A DNA stretch of 64,000 nt, taken from the NCBI RefSeq assembly GCF_951230135.1, contig NZ_CATNVC010000006.1, forward strand, positions 1 to 64,000, given 5' to 3'. The DNA is from Butyricicoccus sp. Marseille-Q5471 (GTDB taxonomy: Bacteria; Bacillota; Clostridia; Oscillospirales; Butyricicoccaceae). A program made the position numbers and the translations under genes. The first letter of the stretch is position 1. Each line of letters opens with the position of its first letter. Below, piece after piece: positions 1-9,316 of this stretch. The notes beneath the pieces are model-generated. The model had not been told where the DNA came from and ran no database searches. It saw only the letters and a list, made by a program, of their open reading frames with translations.

Positions 1-110
1 GTATCAAGGCAGGCATTTCAGGGCGTTACCCCCTCATTCCACCTGTCGGAATATCAGTTCTCCTAAACTGAACATTTACACGTTCATTATTTAGTGCCTA
101 ACCTTTTCAG
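1..110. other. ICE intergenic sequence, no gene supported
   Basis: No open reading frame with a convincing start is visible here. On the minus strand an AGGAG-type sequence near 60-66 could belong to the next ICE gene beyond the left edge, but the frames I tried stop quickly. A short inverted repeat (CCTAAC...GTTAGG, about 98-115) overlaps the end of the DUF3852 gene and could be a weak hairpin. Confidence 0.4.
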
Positions 111-386
111 TTAGGAACGTGTCGCACTCCACTCGAATTGACCGTGTTTTCTATAGTCGAAGTACGCCATCCCCAATTTGGCGAAGAAAAACACTGCCAA
201 AATGAGGTCGATTGCGGGGAATACCACCTTATTAACTACTGTCTTGATCTGCCCGGAGGCATCGTTCCAAGTGCCCTCGATGGCGCCTGCCACATCTCCG
301 CCAGCGGCAAAAGCCGTAGTGGAAAACAGCATGGTGACCATGAGGACGAGGAGTAATACCAGAGCAATTCTCTTATGCTTTGTCAC
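111..386 (-). CDS. DUF3852-like small membrane protein of the ICE
   Basis: A 91-residue protein starting with GTG at 386, which has AGGCGG a few bases upstream; the longer reading frame would begin with a TTG lacking a site. It has a basic N-terminus, a hydrophobic segment ending in an AFAAG-type signal peptidase site, a short exposed loop, and a second membrane segment (VFPAIDLILAVFFFAK) followed by basic residues. This layout matches DUF3852 proteins found in clostridial conjugative elements beside conjugation genes. A VirB2-like pore or pilin-like subunit is possible, but the function is not established. Confidence 0.6.
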   Translation of the reverse strand: MTKHKRIALVLLLVLMVTMLFSTTAFAAGGDVAGAIEGTWNDASGQIKTVVNKVVFPAIDLILAVFFFAKLGMAYFDYRKHGQFEWSATRS

Positions 387-410
387 AAAAGACCGCCTTT
401 CTGAGATGAA

Positions 411-444
411 CAAGGTCGCAGGGTTTTGTGCCCCTGCGACCTTG
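411..444 (-). terminator. Hairpin between two ICE genes
   Basis: A perfect 13-bp inverted repeat (CAAGGTCGCAGGG and its complement) with an 8-base loop lies between the stop of the broken secreted-protein gene and the DUF3852 gene. On the minus strand it is followed by only two T residues, so it may reduce read-through or protect mRNA ends rather than be a full terminator. On the plus strand five T residues follow it. Confidence 0.55.
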
Positions 445-458
445 CTTTTTCTGTTATT

Positions 459-2149
459 TTACTTTGGATTTTTTGCGGACACATGCCAGTCGTCCCAAAG
501 TGAGCCACGGATGGTAAGACTGTCGGTGAGATTGGCGGAAAGCATTCCCTCCGGCGTCCATCCGTCAATCAGCCATGTGTTCACGGTGTAGCTGCCGTCC
601 GGCATCCAAATTGGCGTGAAATGGGTGCGGTTTTTATAGGTGGAATAATTGTTTTTCTGAAATTCAAACCGTCCCGAGCCCATGTGCTCCAGCAGCCGCC
701 AATAGGTTTCGTAGCGGAACTCAGGGAAATAGCTCACCGCATTCTGCGGCTGAGTGACGGCGGTGCTTTGGCTAGAGCTGACACTGCCGTTTACCGTCTG
801 ATTGACGCCGTATCCCGACTTCATGGTGCGCCCGCTGGCAGTGGGATTCTTGTCATCGCACTTGATGCTCATGGAGGAGAAAAGGCTTGCGCTGTAACGG
901 TTTAGGTCGAATTCATACCAGCCATGGTCGCACCAGTATCCTGAGTCCTCGCCGGTGCTGTGCCATACCCAATACTCCTGCCACCACGGTCGCCACACGC
1001 TCCAGCTTGCCGAGCTTTTCACTGTTCTGGATGGAACAGCGGCTGCTTGGAAGCTATCGTTTCGGTCATCGGCAACCGGGTTGGGCGGCGGGTTTTTACC
1101 AAGGTCAACGCTCTTACAGTTGATGGTGGTCTTGGCGGTGTTGCCGGGGCCTGAGACGGTGACATGAATAGTCATGGTCTGCTCGGTGGCAGGGGTTTTC
1201 CATTTAATCCACGCAAGCTGGCTATCGCTGCTGGGATAGTAGATATTGCCCACGTTGTAGCTGGTGCCGCCGACATTGAAGCTGACACGGGTGGGGTTGT
1301 CGGGATCGGACTGTCCGCCGCTGACCCGCACCGCCGTGATGACCTCGGTGTTGACACGGTACTCATAATCAAATGCATCAATCTGCGGCTGCTCCGGCTG
1401 TTCGGTGAAGCGGACGATACCGAGCCCAAGGCTGGACTTGATGTCCACGTTGGCGGCGGCGCCGGTCTTACTGCCGCCCCACGCGGGATAGCCGAGGTCG
1501 CCCACCTCTAAGAACATAGAGAGTGGAAGGTTTTTGTGGGTCAGCGACTGCATCCTTATGCGGAGCAGACCGTTGGTCGCCTCGTCATACAAAGCAGCTT
1601 CTGTGGCTGTGGTGGCAAACATATTGCCTTCAAATTTATAGAACGCCAACGGTTCCAGCAAAATCTTATACTGACCGCCAATCAGTACATCGTAGTTCAT
1701 GCCGGTGATTTCGGCAATGCGCTTGATTACATACTCGGAGCAGAAATACTTTTTAATCGCGGCGATGTTGTTGCTGCCGTTGGTGCTGATAATTTGGGGG
1801 ATGGTTTCCGCAGGCTTGATGGAAACATAAGCACCTTTGATGGGGTAAGCATAACACCATTACTGTACTGTAACTTGCTAATTTTTCCAAAATTGTATAT
1901 GGTGGCTGCCGGTACTTTATTTGTGAAATCAATGGGGGTGATAACCTGTGCGTGATCGTTTGACCGCACTACAGTTACACGCACACCCTCGTTTCCCGGA
2001 GTCCATGAGCTGGTACTGGTGCCATCACCCATGCCGCCGCCCCCGCCATCAATATTTCCACTGCCGCCAGTGCTGGCAAAAGCGGTCATGGGGCATAAAA
2101 GGCAACCGACCATCAGCAAGCAAAATATGCTTTTCGATAAATTTTTCAT
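459..2149 (-). pseudogene. Secreted ICE protein, interrupted by a frameshift
   Basis: Translation starts at ATG 2149, placed by an AAGGAGG 5 bases upstream, with a signal peptide ending near AFAS and then a Gly-rich stretch. The reading frame is lost near 1842-1845 (a run of four G on the plus strand). Beyond that point the second frame reads on directly as KGAYVSIKPAE...SEYVIKRIAEITG and continues to the stop at 459. One extra C in the coding-strand run would restore a single protein of about 560 residues. The C-terminal part is rich in Trp and Tyr and resembles exported proteins of unknown function in related elements. The break is a real mutation or a sequencing error; no slippery element is evident. 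Confidence 0.6.
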
Positions 2150-2172
2150 TGCATCCTCCTTCGGGCAAAATA

Positions 2173-2200
2173 AAAGCACGGTGTTTTTCAACCGTGCTTT
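2173..2200 (-). terminator. Intrinsic terminator between ICE genes
   Basis: The stem AAAGCACGGT/ACCGTGCTTT has an 8-base loop and is followed on the minus strand by TTTTATTTT. It lies between the DUF6550 gene and the broken secreted-protein gene, so it probably lowers expression of the downstream genes. Confidence 0.7.
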
Positions 2201-2221
2201 ACGCTCTATCTACCGGGGAGA

Positions 2222-2767
2222 TCAATCCATCGTCCCGACCTGCTTGTTGATGTCGCCATCGCCATCAACCTCAACTACTTGGTTGGCTCCGCCGTCCGGC
2301 ACATTATCAAAGCCCGGGATGCTGTTGCCCCCACTAGGCTTGCTCGGTGCGGGAGTAACCACCGGCGTTTCCACCTTGTCGTGATCCTGTACCTTGTCCT
2401 TTTCGGTGACAGGCTCACCGTTAGGCTTTTGGTCGGGATTTTTCAGTTGTTCCTCGGTGTATTTGGGCTTTGTCACATCGCCCTGAATGGTCTGCTCGGT
2501 GCCGGTATCCACGGCTCCGTTATCGGAGCTGGCAGGAGGTGTGGTATCGGGCGTCCGGATGACCACTTCTTTTTCTTTCTCTGCGTTATCCGGTGCGTTC
2601 GGGTCTACCGTCACATCGGGCACCGTGGAGCTTTGCGAGGGCAGCGGAGCATCCGTGGGCTTTTCAGTCTTGAATTGATCGGTGATTGCAACCACCAGCA
2701 CCGCACTGAGGGCCAGCCCGCCTGCGATGAGCAGCCACCTTTTTGTTTTTTCGTTCATATTTTTCAT
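2222..2767 (-). CDS. DUF6550-like single-span membrane protein
   Basis: The start at ATG 2767 is set by GGAGGACACCCCT before it, which gives 181 residues. The longer frame running up to 3037 overlaps the TadE-like gene and is not used. A short cytoplasmic N-terminus with KTKR is followed by one membrane segment (about residues 12-29). The rest is a low-complexity extracellular tail rich in Pro, Asp, Glu, Lys and Thr. Proteins of this shape accompany Tad-like genes in clostridial ICEs and are annotated DUF6550; the family name is from memory. A role as a stalk or assembly factor is guesswork. Confidence 0.55.
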   Translation of the reverse strand: MKNMNEKTKRWLLIAGGLALSAVLVVAITDQFKTEKPTDAPLPSQSSTVPDVTVDPNAPDNAEKEKEVVIRTPDTTPPASSDNGAVDTGTEQTIQGDVTKPKYTEEQLKNPDQKPNGEPVTEKDKVQDHDKVETPVVTPAPSKPSGGNSIPGFDNVPDGGANQVVEVDGDGDINKQVGTMD

Positions 2768-2870
2768 AGGGGTGTCCTCCTGTAAAAAGTTGATAGGTTT
2801 TGTTAAGCCACGCCCTACCATGTTACAGTTCAAAAGTCTATCTATATTATAGAAAACTTTTTGAAAGCTG

Positions 2871-3437
2871 TCAAAATCGTGGGGTGTATCCGGCACTGGT
2901 CTTAACCTTAATGCACATGGGCGGCAGCAGCTTGCCGCCAAAGGATACTGGCACCTCCAGCATAATGGTGCTGTCCGCTTCAAATCGGCCAGAACTTTGG
3001 TCGCCGGTCGCAAAGGGTGCGTTGCGGATGTCCACATTCAGGCCCCATACACGAAACTCCAGCTTACCCTCCGAGGTGTGCTTTTCATGGTAGCCGCCAC
3101 CGGGGCTCCCGGCGCCGCTGTAGGAAAGACCGAGGATGCCATCCAGCCTGTCATAGATATCGCTGTAGTCGAGGCTCTCCTCAAAATCCTCGGCAATGGG
3201 CTGGTACGCTCCCGAATATCCCTCACGGACACCGTGATACACATCATCGTAGTTGTCGTTGACTACGGCAATCACCGCAGTCTGCACCGCATCGCGCACA
3301 CCCTGCGCCACAATCACGAGTCGAAAATATTCGGAGATGCCGCAGAAAATGATGACCAGCGACAGGGTGATGGCGATGATGAACGGAAAGGACGAAGCCC
3401 TGTTATCTGTTAAAATGCGTTTGATTTTTCTCGTCAC
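2871..3437 (-). CDS. TadE/TadG-like pseudopilin of the ICE
   Basis: A 188-residue protein starting at GTG 3437, with GAGGTG about ten bases upstream. It overlaps the stop of the preceding DUF4320 gene by four bases, so the two are translationally coupled. A basic N-terminus (MTRKIKR) is followed by a membrane helix (about residues 17-37) with a Glu just after it, as in TadE-like minor pseudopilins. The rest is an extracellular domain with a Gly-rich loop. Its neighbours encode a TadC-like platform protein and a DUF4320 protein, so it probably belongs to a Tad-like surface or mating apparatus. Confidence 0.65.
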   Translation of the reverse strand: MTRKIKRILTDNRASSFPFIIAITLSLVIIFCGISEYFRLVIVAQGVRDAVQTAVIAVVNDNYDDVYHGVREGYSGAYQPIAEDFEESLDYSDIYDRLDGILGLSYSGAGSPGGGYHEKHTSEGKLEFRVWGLNVDIRNAPFATGDQSSGRFEADSTIMLEVPVSFGGKLLPPMCIKVKTSAGYTPRF

Positions 3438-3841
3438 TTCCAGTACACCTCACTTTTTCCCACTGCATCTGAACGCAGGGTGATGGGAAACGAGCCGAAG
3501 CCGGAGAACAGCCCGATATTCGCCCCATAGGTGACCGTCACCATGACTTCCTCGTTTAGCTGGATTTTGCCGGTCTTTGACCATGAAACGGTCGGCTGCA
3601 ATCCGGTCTTTTCACGGAGCGCCTGCTCACGGCGGCTGGTTTCGCTGCCCACTCTGCCTGCTATTTCTGCTTCCCGAATCAACTCCACAGCAAAGGTGTC
3701 CACCTGCTGTTTTTGGATGTAGACGGGAAACACCCGCACCGCCAGCGCAATCACCAGCATGGCGCACAGCACCAGAATACAGACATCAATATATCCCTCG
3801 GCGCGGCGGCTTTTAAGAATGAATTTTGTTTTTATAAGCAT
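3434..3841 (-). CDS. DUF4320-like pseudopilin-type protein
   Basis: ATG 3841 is preceded by AAGGAGG and gives 135 residues. A basic N-terminus with RRAEGYID resembles a class III signal or TadE-type processing region. One membrane helix follows (VCILVLCAMLVIALAV), then a mixed extracellular domain. DUF4320 proteins are found next to TadE and TadC genes in clostridial ICEs. The 3' end overlaps the TadE-like start. A structural or minor pilin role is inferred from context only. Confidence 0.6.
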   Translation of the reverse strand: MLIKTKFILKSRRAEGYIDVCILVLCAMLVIALAVRVFPVYIQKQQVDTFAVELIREAEIAGRVGSETSRREQALREKTGLQPTVSWSKTGKIQLNEEVMVTVTYGANIGLFSGFGSFPITLRSDAVGKSEVYWK

Positions 3842-3854
3842 AGCGCCGTCCTCC

Positions 3855-4727
3855 TTAAAACATCCCGCCGAGGGAATGGATGATCTCATAGATGATAATT
3901 GCCATGTAGGTCATGAGAAAGCACATCAGCATGGCGAAGGAAAATACGCGGATTTTCGGCGGTATCTTCATGGCCTGTGCCTTGAGCCGCTGAAGCTCTA
4001 ACTGCTTCATATCGTGGGAGAGCATCTGAAAATACACCGCGCTGTCATCTCCGCGCAGTACGCCAATCAGCCCTCGGGTAATGTCGGAGAGCATGGGCGA
4101 ATTGAACCTTGCCTCGAAGCGTGTCAGCGCCGCTTCGTAGCTGGAGGAGCGCATATCCGCCGTTAAAACATCCAGCTCGGCGGCAAAGTCCTCGCCTGCG
4201 TTTTTCTTGAAGTTCTCCAGCATAGACAGCACATCTCGACTGGCCTTCAGCTCCTGGGTGATGGTGGCTACAAAGCGGGGCAGCTCGGCTTCAATTTTCC
4301 CTCGCTTGTTCGCCAGCGCCTCGTCTGCCTTGCGGATTTCCTTGAAATAGACAAGCACGGCAAGAAACAGCACAATGGGAGCAAGCAGCGGCAGTACCAT
4401 AAGACACGGAATAGCCGCCAGCGCAATGGCAGCGGATTTGGCGATTGCCTTTGCCATGAACAGCTCCGGCGTTTCGGACAGCCCAGCGGCGGATAGCACA
4501 TTTGCCATGCGGCTTTTCTTGTATTCGTCCATGGGGATGTAGGCTGACAGCCTGACCGCTGCCGTGTGCAGCAGCGCTTCTGTGGTTTTGGGCTTCGCCT
4601 TGGCCTGCTTTCCCGCCGACAGCATTGCCTTTTGGGTGGCAAGGGTCGGCAGCTTGAGCAGGTCGGCGGCAATGAAAAAGAGTCCCAAGCCGAGGAGGAC
4701 TCCGAACAAAAACAGATAAATTGTCAT
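3855..4727 (-). CDS. TadC-like type II secretion F-domain platform protein
   Basis: 290 residues with an N-terminal membrane helix, a long hydrophobic region near residues 90-125, a cytoplasmic helical domain containing the PRFVATITQELK and DVLSMLENF segments typical of the T2SSF fold, and a C-terminal membrane helix. In Tad systems this protein anchors the assembly ATPase in the membrane. It starts 4 bases after the upstream SLH gene ends. No TadA ATPase or TadB partner is visible in this window, so they must be further left or missing. Confidence 0.75.
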   Translation of the reverse strand: MTIYLFLFGVLLGLGLFFIAADLLKLPTLATQKAMLSAGKQAKAKPKTTEALLHTAAVRLSAYIPMDEYKKSRMANVLSAAGLSETPELFMAKAIAKSAAIALAAIPCLMVLPLLAPIVLFLAVLVYFKEIRKADEALANKRGKIEAELPRFVATITQELKASRDVLSMLENFKKNAGEDFAAELDVLTADMRSSSYEAALTRFEARFNSPMLSDITRGLIGVLRGDDSAVYFQMLSHDMKQLELQRLKAQAMKIPPKIRVFSFAMLMCFLMTYMAIIIYEIIHSLGGMF

Positions 4728-4730
4728 CGG

Positions 4731-7555
4731 TTACCTCCTGTATTCGATGGGCTGGGTCAGCTTAATCACAAATGCCGTGGACACAAAAATTACCGCCGCA
4801 CAGATGGCGAGGATGAGTTGCCCCATGGCTGTATGCATCAGCGTGTGGTACTCGGTGATGGTTGCGCCCTCAATACCGTTTTCCAAAATGACCGAGTCGG
4901 GGCCGGTCAGTGTCATGCCGCCGCTGCCGTTGGAGTCGGCAACAAAGAACACGATAGCCGCCCAGGGGGATTCTGCGCCGGTGGAATCCACCGCCTTGAC
5001 GCGCACCACGTTTTTCCCAAGGGGATAGGTCTGGGTTTCAGCATCCCTGCCCTCCCATACCAGGGTGATGGCATCGCCGTCCGGGTCAGAGCTGGCGGCG
5101 GTAATGGTCACCGGCGTTCCCGGCGCTACGCTGTTGCCACCTGGGGTTCTGGTGATGACCGGGGCTGTGGGTGTGGAATTGGCAATGGTAAAAGTCTTTT
5201 CCTCCCAAGCCGAATAGAGCTCTGTACTGTCCTTGGCGCGGACGCGGATGGTGTGAGTGCCTGGGGCGTAGTAGTGATCCGCCGCTTGGTTCTCCCACTC
5301 CAGCGTGGTGGCATCTCCGTCCGCATCGCTTGCGGCGGTGGTGATGTGGACGAGAAATTTGCCGTCCTTCACGGTTCGGGTGGGGCTTGCCGTCAGTGTG
5401 ATAGTGGGTGCGGAGCTTACGATGGTAAAGCTCTTTTCTGTCCATGCGGAATACGCTCCGGCAGTGTCCTTGGCACGGACGCGGATGGTGTGGGCGCCTA
5501 CGGCATAGTAGCCGTCGGCGGTGGTACCCTCATATTCCAAGGTTACGGCATCCCCATCGGGATCGGCGGCAGAGGCGGTGATGTTCACGAGGAGCTTGCC
5601 ATCCTTTGCGGTTCTGGTGGGAGCTGCCGTCATCGTGGGTGCGTTGGGCGCGGTGTTGGTGACCGTGATGCTCTCCGCATGGGTGGTGCTTCTGCTTGCT
5701 CTGTCGGTGATGGCGGCGGTCAGTGTGAAGCTGCCGGTATCATAAATGGCAATCCTGCCGCCGTCACTCCCCAGCGTGCCTTGATAGGCTGCCGCCGCAC
5801 CATCCTTTTGCAGTGTCCATGCCACGGGATAGCCGCCCAGATTCTGCACATTCTTTGCGGCAACGGCAAACTCTGCACCGAAGTGAACCGTCTGCGGCAT
5901 GGTGAACGCGTACTGCACCACCGGCAGAATAGTCACCGCTTCGCTGTGGGCATAGCTGCGCTTCAGATAATCAGTCATGGTGGCGGTGAGAACATAGTTC
6001 CCGTGGCTTTTGAAGGTGATTTTGCCGCCCTGGGCGTTGAGGCTGCCGCTGAAGGCTTTATCTGGCGAAATACTCTCGCCGTCCTTGGACACCGTCCACT
6101 CCACGGGCAGAACACCATTGTTGCCGTGGGTGCGCAGGTCAATGGAGGTATCGGTGTACCGATTTCCACAGGCTCACCGTTTTTGGTGAGGCTGTATGCC
6201 ACCTCCAGCCCATCTGCCTCTTTTGTTTCTGTTTTGATGGTAACGGTCTTGTCCGTATGAGAAACGGCAGGCAGTGTCAGCTTGACCTCAGCCACAGGGT
6301 AAACGGAGATGCTGTCCTCCGCGGTGATAGTCTTGCCCAGCGCATCGGGGATGGAGGCGGTGAGCGTGTAGCTGCCTTTTTCCTTGAACATCACCGTGCC
6401 GCCCTCTGCGGTCAGCTCACCGTTCAAGGCATCCGCAAGAGTGATTTCCTTGCCGTCATGCACCAGAGACCACGTCACAGCATTGCTGCCAAGGTTCTCG
6501 CTATTCAGCTCCACGGCAACAGCGGTGTCGGTGTGAGCGACCTCGGGCAGCGTAAATGCCGCTGTCACCACGGGATAAATGCTGACCGTCTGCTCCTGTG
6601 TCACCGCCACGACACGGCTGTTTTTTGCTGTGGCGGTGAGGGTGATGCTGCCGGTCTGCGTAAAGCGCACCTTGCCGCCGCTTGCAGTTAAATCCCCCTT
6701 GATGACTTCAATCAGCTCCACCGGCAGTCCGTTTTTCAATGCTGTCCATACAACCTCGCTGACATAACGGCTGGTAGGTTTAATTTCAATTTCATCGGAG
6801 GTATAGGCGGTTTCGGGCAGCGTAAAAGAAAATTGCGGCGCCGGGACATAGGATGAGCCGCCACCACCGCCGGAGGGCTTATCCTCCGGCTTTTGCGGTT
6901 CTTCCTTTTTGATCTGCTCCTTGGCCTTTGCCGCATCCACCAGCATCTCAAAGGCTTCGCCACGGGTGGCATCACTATCGGGGCGAACCGTACCGTCCGG
7001 GTATCCGCTGATGATGTGGTAATGCTTTCCGGTGCAGATGTAGGCTTTTTGCCCCTCCGTGAGCTGGCTCTCATCTAAAAAGCCGATGTCACAGGGACAG
7101 GCACTGTCATGCTCAGCCTTTCCGATGGCACGCACCAGCATACGGATCATCTCCATACGGGTGATGGGCCGGTCGGGCAAAAACTTGCCTTCAAAATCGC
7201 CCTTTTGGATGATCCCCGCAATGATGAGAGCTTCCACGTTCTTCTCGGACCAATGCCCCGCAAGGTCGGTGAAGCGGATGGCAACCTCTTTTTCGTCAGG
7301 CTCGGGCAGCTCCAGCGTCCTTGCCACTAAGGTGGCAAATTCCGCGCGGGTGATGATTTCATTGGGGTGCGAGAGGCCATCGGGATAGCCCGCAAGGACG
7401 CCCTTTTCCGCGAGGATGTTGATGGCATCCTCCGCCCAATGCCCCTTGGCGTCCTCGAAGTACAAGTGGGCTGCATAGGCGCTTCCCGCAAAGAGCGAAA
7501 GCACCACGCAGACAACCAGCAAAACGCTGATTGATTGTTTCATTTTCGTGTTCAT
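4731..7555 (-). pseudogene. SLH and Ig/PKD-repeat surface protein, broken by a repeat deletion
   Basis: Starts at ATG 7555 behind AGGAGG, with a signal peptide ending AYA. Three S-layer homology domains follow (roughly residues 28-210), then a Gly-rich linker and Ig-like repeats of about 80 residues built on the pattern 'TLP...HTDT...NG.LTA.GG...TLTA'. At 6158/6159 the third repeat breaks off after EPVEI and the sequence resumes at YTDTSIDL in another frame. The frame then reads through the end of the Ig repeats, three DPDGD-containing PKD-like repeats, and a C-terminal membrane helix ending at 4731. A repeat-sized piece was probably lost out of frame. The 5' frame runs to a stop at 5975. Confidence 0.75.
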
Positions 7556-7566
7556 GAGCAAACCTC

Positions 7567-7980
7567 CTACATTCCGGCCATCTGCTGGCCCTGCTCCTGC
7601 CGGGGCGCTTCCTGCGCCTGCGTTTTAGTCTGGCTTTGCGCCATGGTCTGTTCATAGGCGGAAAGCACCGCCTTGTCAAACGCAGCCTTCGCCTCTGTCG
7701 TGCAGGGGAAACAGATGTCCTTGTATTCGCCGTTTCGACCCTTGTACTGGGGGAGCGAGACAAAGGTGCCATTTGAGCCCTCCAAGATACGGATGTTGGT
7801 CACGGCGAAAAAGCCGTTGATGTTCACCGATGCGTTGGCTTTGAGTGCGCCATCCGTTTTCACAGGATAAATGCGCACATCAAACTGCATGGGGTTTTCC
7901 TTTTGCTCCGGCTGGGGTTGAATCTGGGGAGTTTGTTCCTGTGTTTTACTGGGAGTAGCTGCGGTTTTCGCTTTTGTCAT
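7567..7980 (-). CDS. SpoVG-domain protein of the ICE
   Basis: The start at ATG 7980 follows AGGAGG by 8 bases (137 residues). After a Gln/Pro-rich N-terminal tail, residues 31-110 match the SpoVG fold: FDVRIYPV, then ANASVNINGFFAVTNIRILEG, NGTFVSLPQYKGRNGEYKDI and FPCTTEAKAAFDKAVL. The C-terminus is again Gln-rich. SpoVG proteins bind nucleic acid and act in sporulation and cell-surface regulation; copies are common in clostridial ICEs. This gene sits between the YodL-like and SLH genes. Confidence 0.75.
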   Translation of the reverse strand: MTKAKTAATPSKTQEQTPQIQPQPEQKENPMQFDVRIYPVKTDGALKANASVNINGFFAVTNIRILEGSNGTFVSLPQYKGRNGEYKDICFPCTTEAKAAFDKAVLSAYEQTMAQSQTKTQAQEAPRQEQGQQMAGM

Positions 7981-7995
7981 CAAAAAATCCTCCTT

Positions 7996-8568
7996 CTAAA
8001 ATTGGGACATGGACATTCCCATGTCCTGGGATTGGCCTTGCGGCTCAAATTCGATTTGCTTGAAACCGAAGCGGTCGCAGTAGCGATACTCGCTGACGGT
8101 GCCGTCATACAGCTCCACCACATCGGACATGGACAGTGAGTGGCCGTTGTAGCCGGGTGGGTGGTTCACATTGCAGCGCTCAAAGATGGCCTCCAAATCA
8201 TTGGTGCCAAGCTGTCCGTCGTAGGCAATGCGGTAATGCTCGGGCGTAGGCGCACCAAAACCTTTGGTCATCTCATCAAGGCTGATGAATTTCATGTACA
8301 CATCAGTTTCGGGCCCCAGCTGCCAGATGCGCACATTTTTAAGCGGCGCAGTGGTTTCCAACGCTCCATGCTGCTCTCCGGCCATGAGCCGCTCCATCAC
8401 ACCGTCCGTCCATTTGGGGGTAAGGCTGTGACCGGCAAGCCAGCCGGTCAGCTCCTCGGTTTGAAAGATGCGATCCACCACGGCGGCATCCTTTTCGGTG
8501 TATCCGGCGGGATTTCCATAATAGGAAATGAGGCCGTTTTTCAGGGTGATGCCTTGCATTGTTTTCAC
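7996..8568 (-). CDS. YodL-like domain protein of the ICE
   Basis: 190 residues from GTG 8568; ATG 8559 is an alternative start. The C-terminal half (YRIAYDGQLG...DLEAIFERCN...GHSLSMSDVVEL...YCDRFGFKQI) matches the YodL domain found in clostridial mobile elements and in phage-like proteins. The final residues are Met/Gln-rich like those of its SpoVG and DUF3849 neighbours. The biochemical function is unknown. The genes before and after are within 16 bases, so they are likely cotranscribed. Confidence 0.65.
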   Translation of the reverse strand: MKTMQGITLKNGLISYYGNPAGYTEKDAAVVDRIFQTEELTGWLAGHSLTPKWTDGVMERLMAGEQHGALETTAPLKNVRIWQLGPETDVYMKFISLDEMTKGFGAPTPEHYRIAYDGQLGTNDLEAIFERCNVNHPPGYNGHSLSMSDVVELYDGTVSEYRYCDRFGFKQIEFEPQGQSQDMGMSMSQF

Positions 8569-8575
8569 CTACCTT

Positions 8576-9316
8576 TTACTGCATGGTCATGCCTTCCATA
8601 GCAGGGGCTTCCGATTCCTTTTGTCCTTGAAGCTGCTCCAGCTTTTCTCTTGCCCAATCAGGAAGCTGGCTGTCGGCAGGCACGCCTACAAAATCCTCAC
8701 GATTCCAACGGGCTCTCTCCCCGTCAAAGAGACAGGTGGCAAACACCGCCCGCCCTCTGGAATTTGCGTGAGAGCCGAAGCCGCCGGTGCAGAACCAAAG
8801 CTGATCCTGCGGTGTCAGATGACTTTCATTGAGGGTGTCTGCGGACAGTACGATGACCCTGCCCTCAAAATCCTGCGCCCCGGTATCGGGCAGACAGTGG
8901 GTGTGGTCAAACACGCCCAGCGATTGATATGCTCTGCGGAACTGATTGACAAAGCCGTCCAGCACGGCGGGGTGGCTGTCCACGGTGAACGCCACGCTAT
9001 GCTCTCTGTCGCTTGGGATATAGGTGCGTTTCGCCCAATCGTGGTTGCCGTGGGAGAAGCGCCCGTCATATTCCTTTTGCTGGAGGCTGTTAGCAAGGAC
9101 ATAGGCGGTGCGGTGGTAGCCGAACTGTGTGATGATGCTCTTAGCACAGTCAGAGGAGAGATGCATACCGTCAAAACCGATGCGGATGGCTTTCTCGATG
9201 GCGCTCTTGCAGGCCACATTTTCCTTATGGCTCTCTTTCCATCGGTCAAGCTCATTTAAGTGCTTGGCTTCAGTAAAGGAATAGGGATACACGCTGAGAA
9301 AATCCTTATTTTCCAT
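8576..9316 (-). CDS. DUF3849-like protein of the ICE
   Basis: 246 residues. The region at about 1-130 (SFTEAKHLNELDRW, CKSAIEKAI, VLANSLQQKEYDGRFS, WAKRTYIP) is the pattern I associate with DUF3849 domains in clostridial ICE proteins. The C-terminal 110 residues include WFCTGGFGSHANSRGRAVF, which looks like a separate small domain of unknown role. It overlaps the upstream Cys-rich gene by 11 bases. No enzyme motif is recognised. Confidence 0.6.
   Translation of the reverse strand: MENKDFLSVYPYSFTEAKHLNELDRWKESHKENVACKSAIEKAIRIGFDGMHLSSDCAKSIITQFGYHRTAYVLANSLQQKEYDGRFSHGNHDWAKRTYIPSDREHSVAFTVDSHPAVLDGFVNQFRRAYQSLGVFDHTHCLPDTGAQDFEGRVIVLSADTLNESHLTPQDQLWFCTGGFGSHANSRGRAVFATCLFDGERARWNREDFVGVPADSQLPDWAREKLEQLQGQKESEAPAMEGMTMQ

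Noticed and set aside
1836-1850. Programmed frameshift in the secreted ICE protein
   Set aside because: The site is a short C run without a slippery heptamer, internal Shine-Dalgarno or downstream hairpin that I can see. A mutation or read error is simpler.
4566-6260. A 564-codon plus-strand open frame
   Set aside because: It is antisense to the SLH/Ig-repeat and TadC-like genes. Its composition (Gly, His, Arg-rich with repeats) is a by-product of the repeats on the other strand, and it has no ribosome binding site or recognisable domain.
4731-7555. Repeats in the SLH gene as a CRISPR or tandem DNA repeat array
   Set aside because: The repeats are about 80 codons long and diverged at DNA level; they encode Ig and PKD-like protein domains. 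No CRISPR array or cas gene is seen anywhere in the window.
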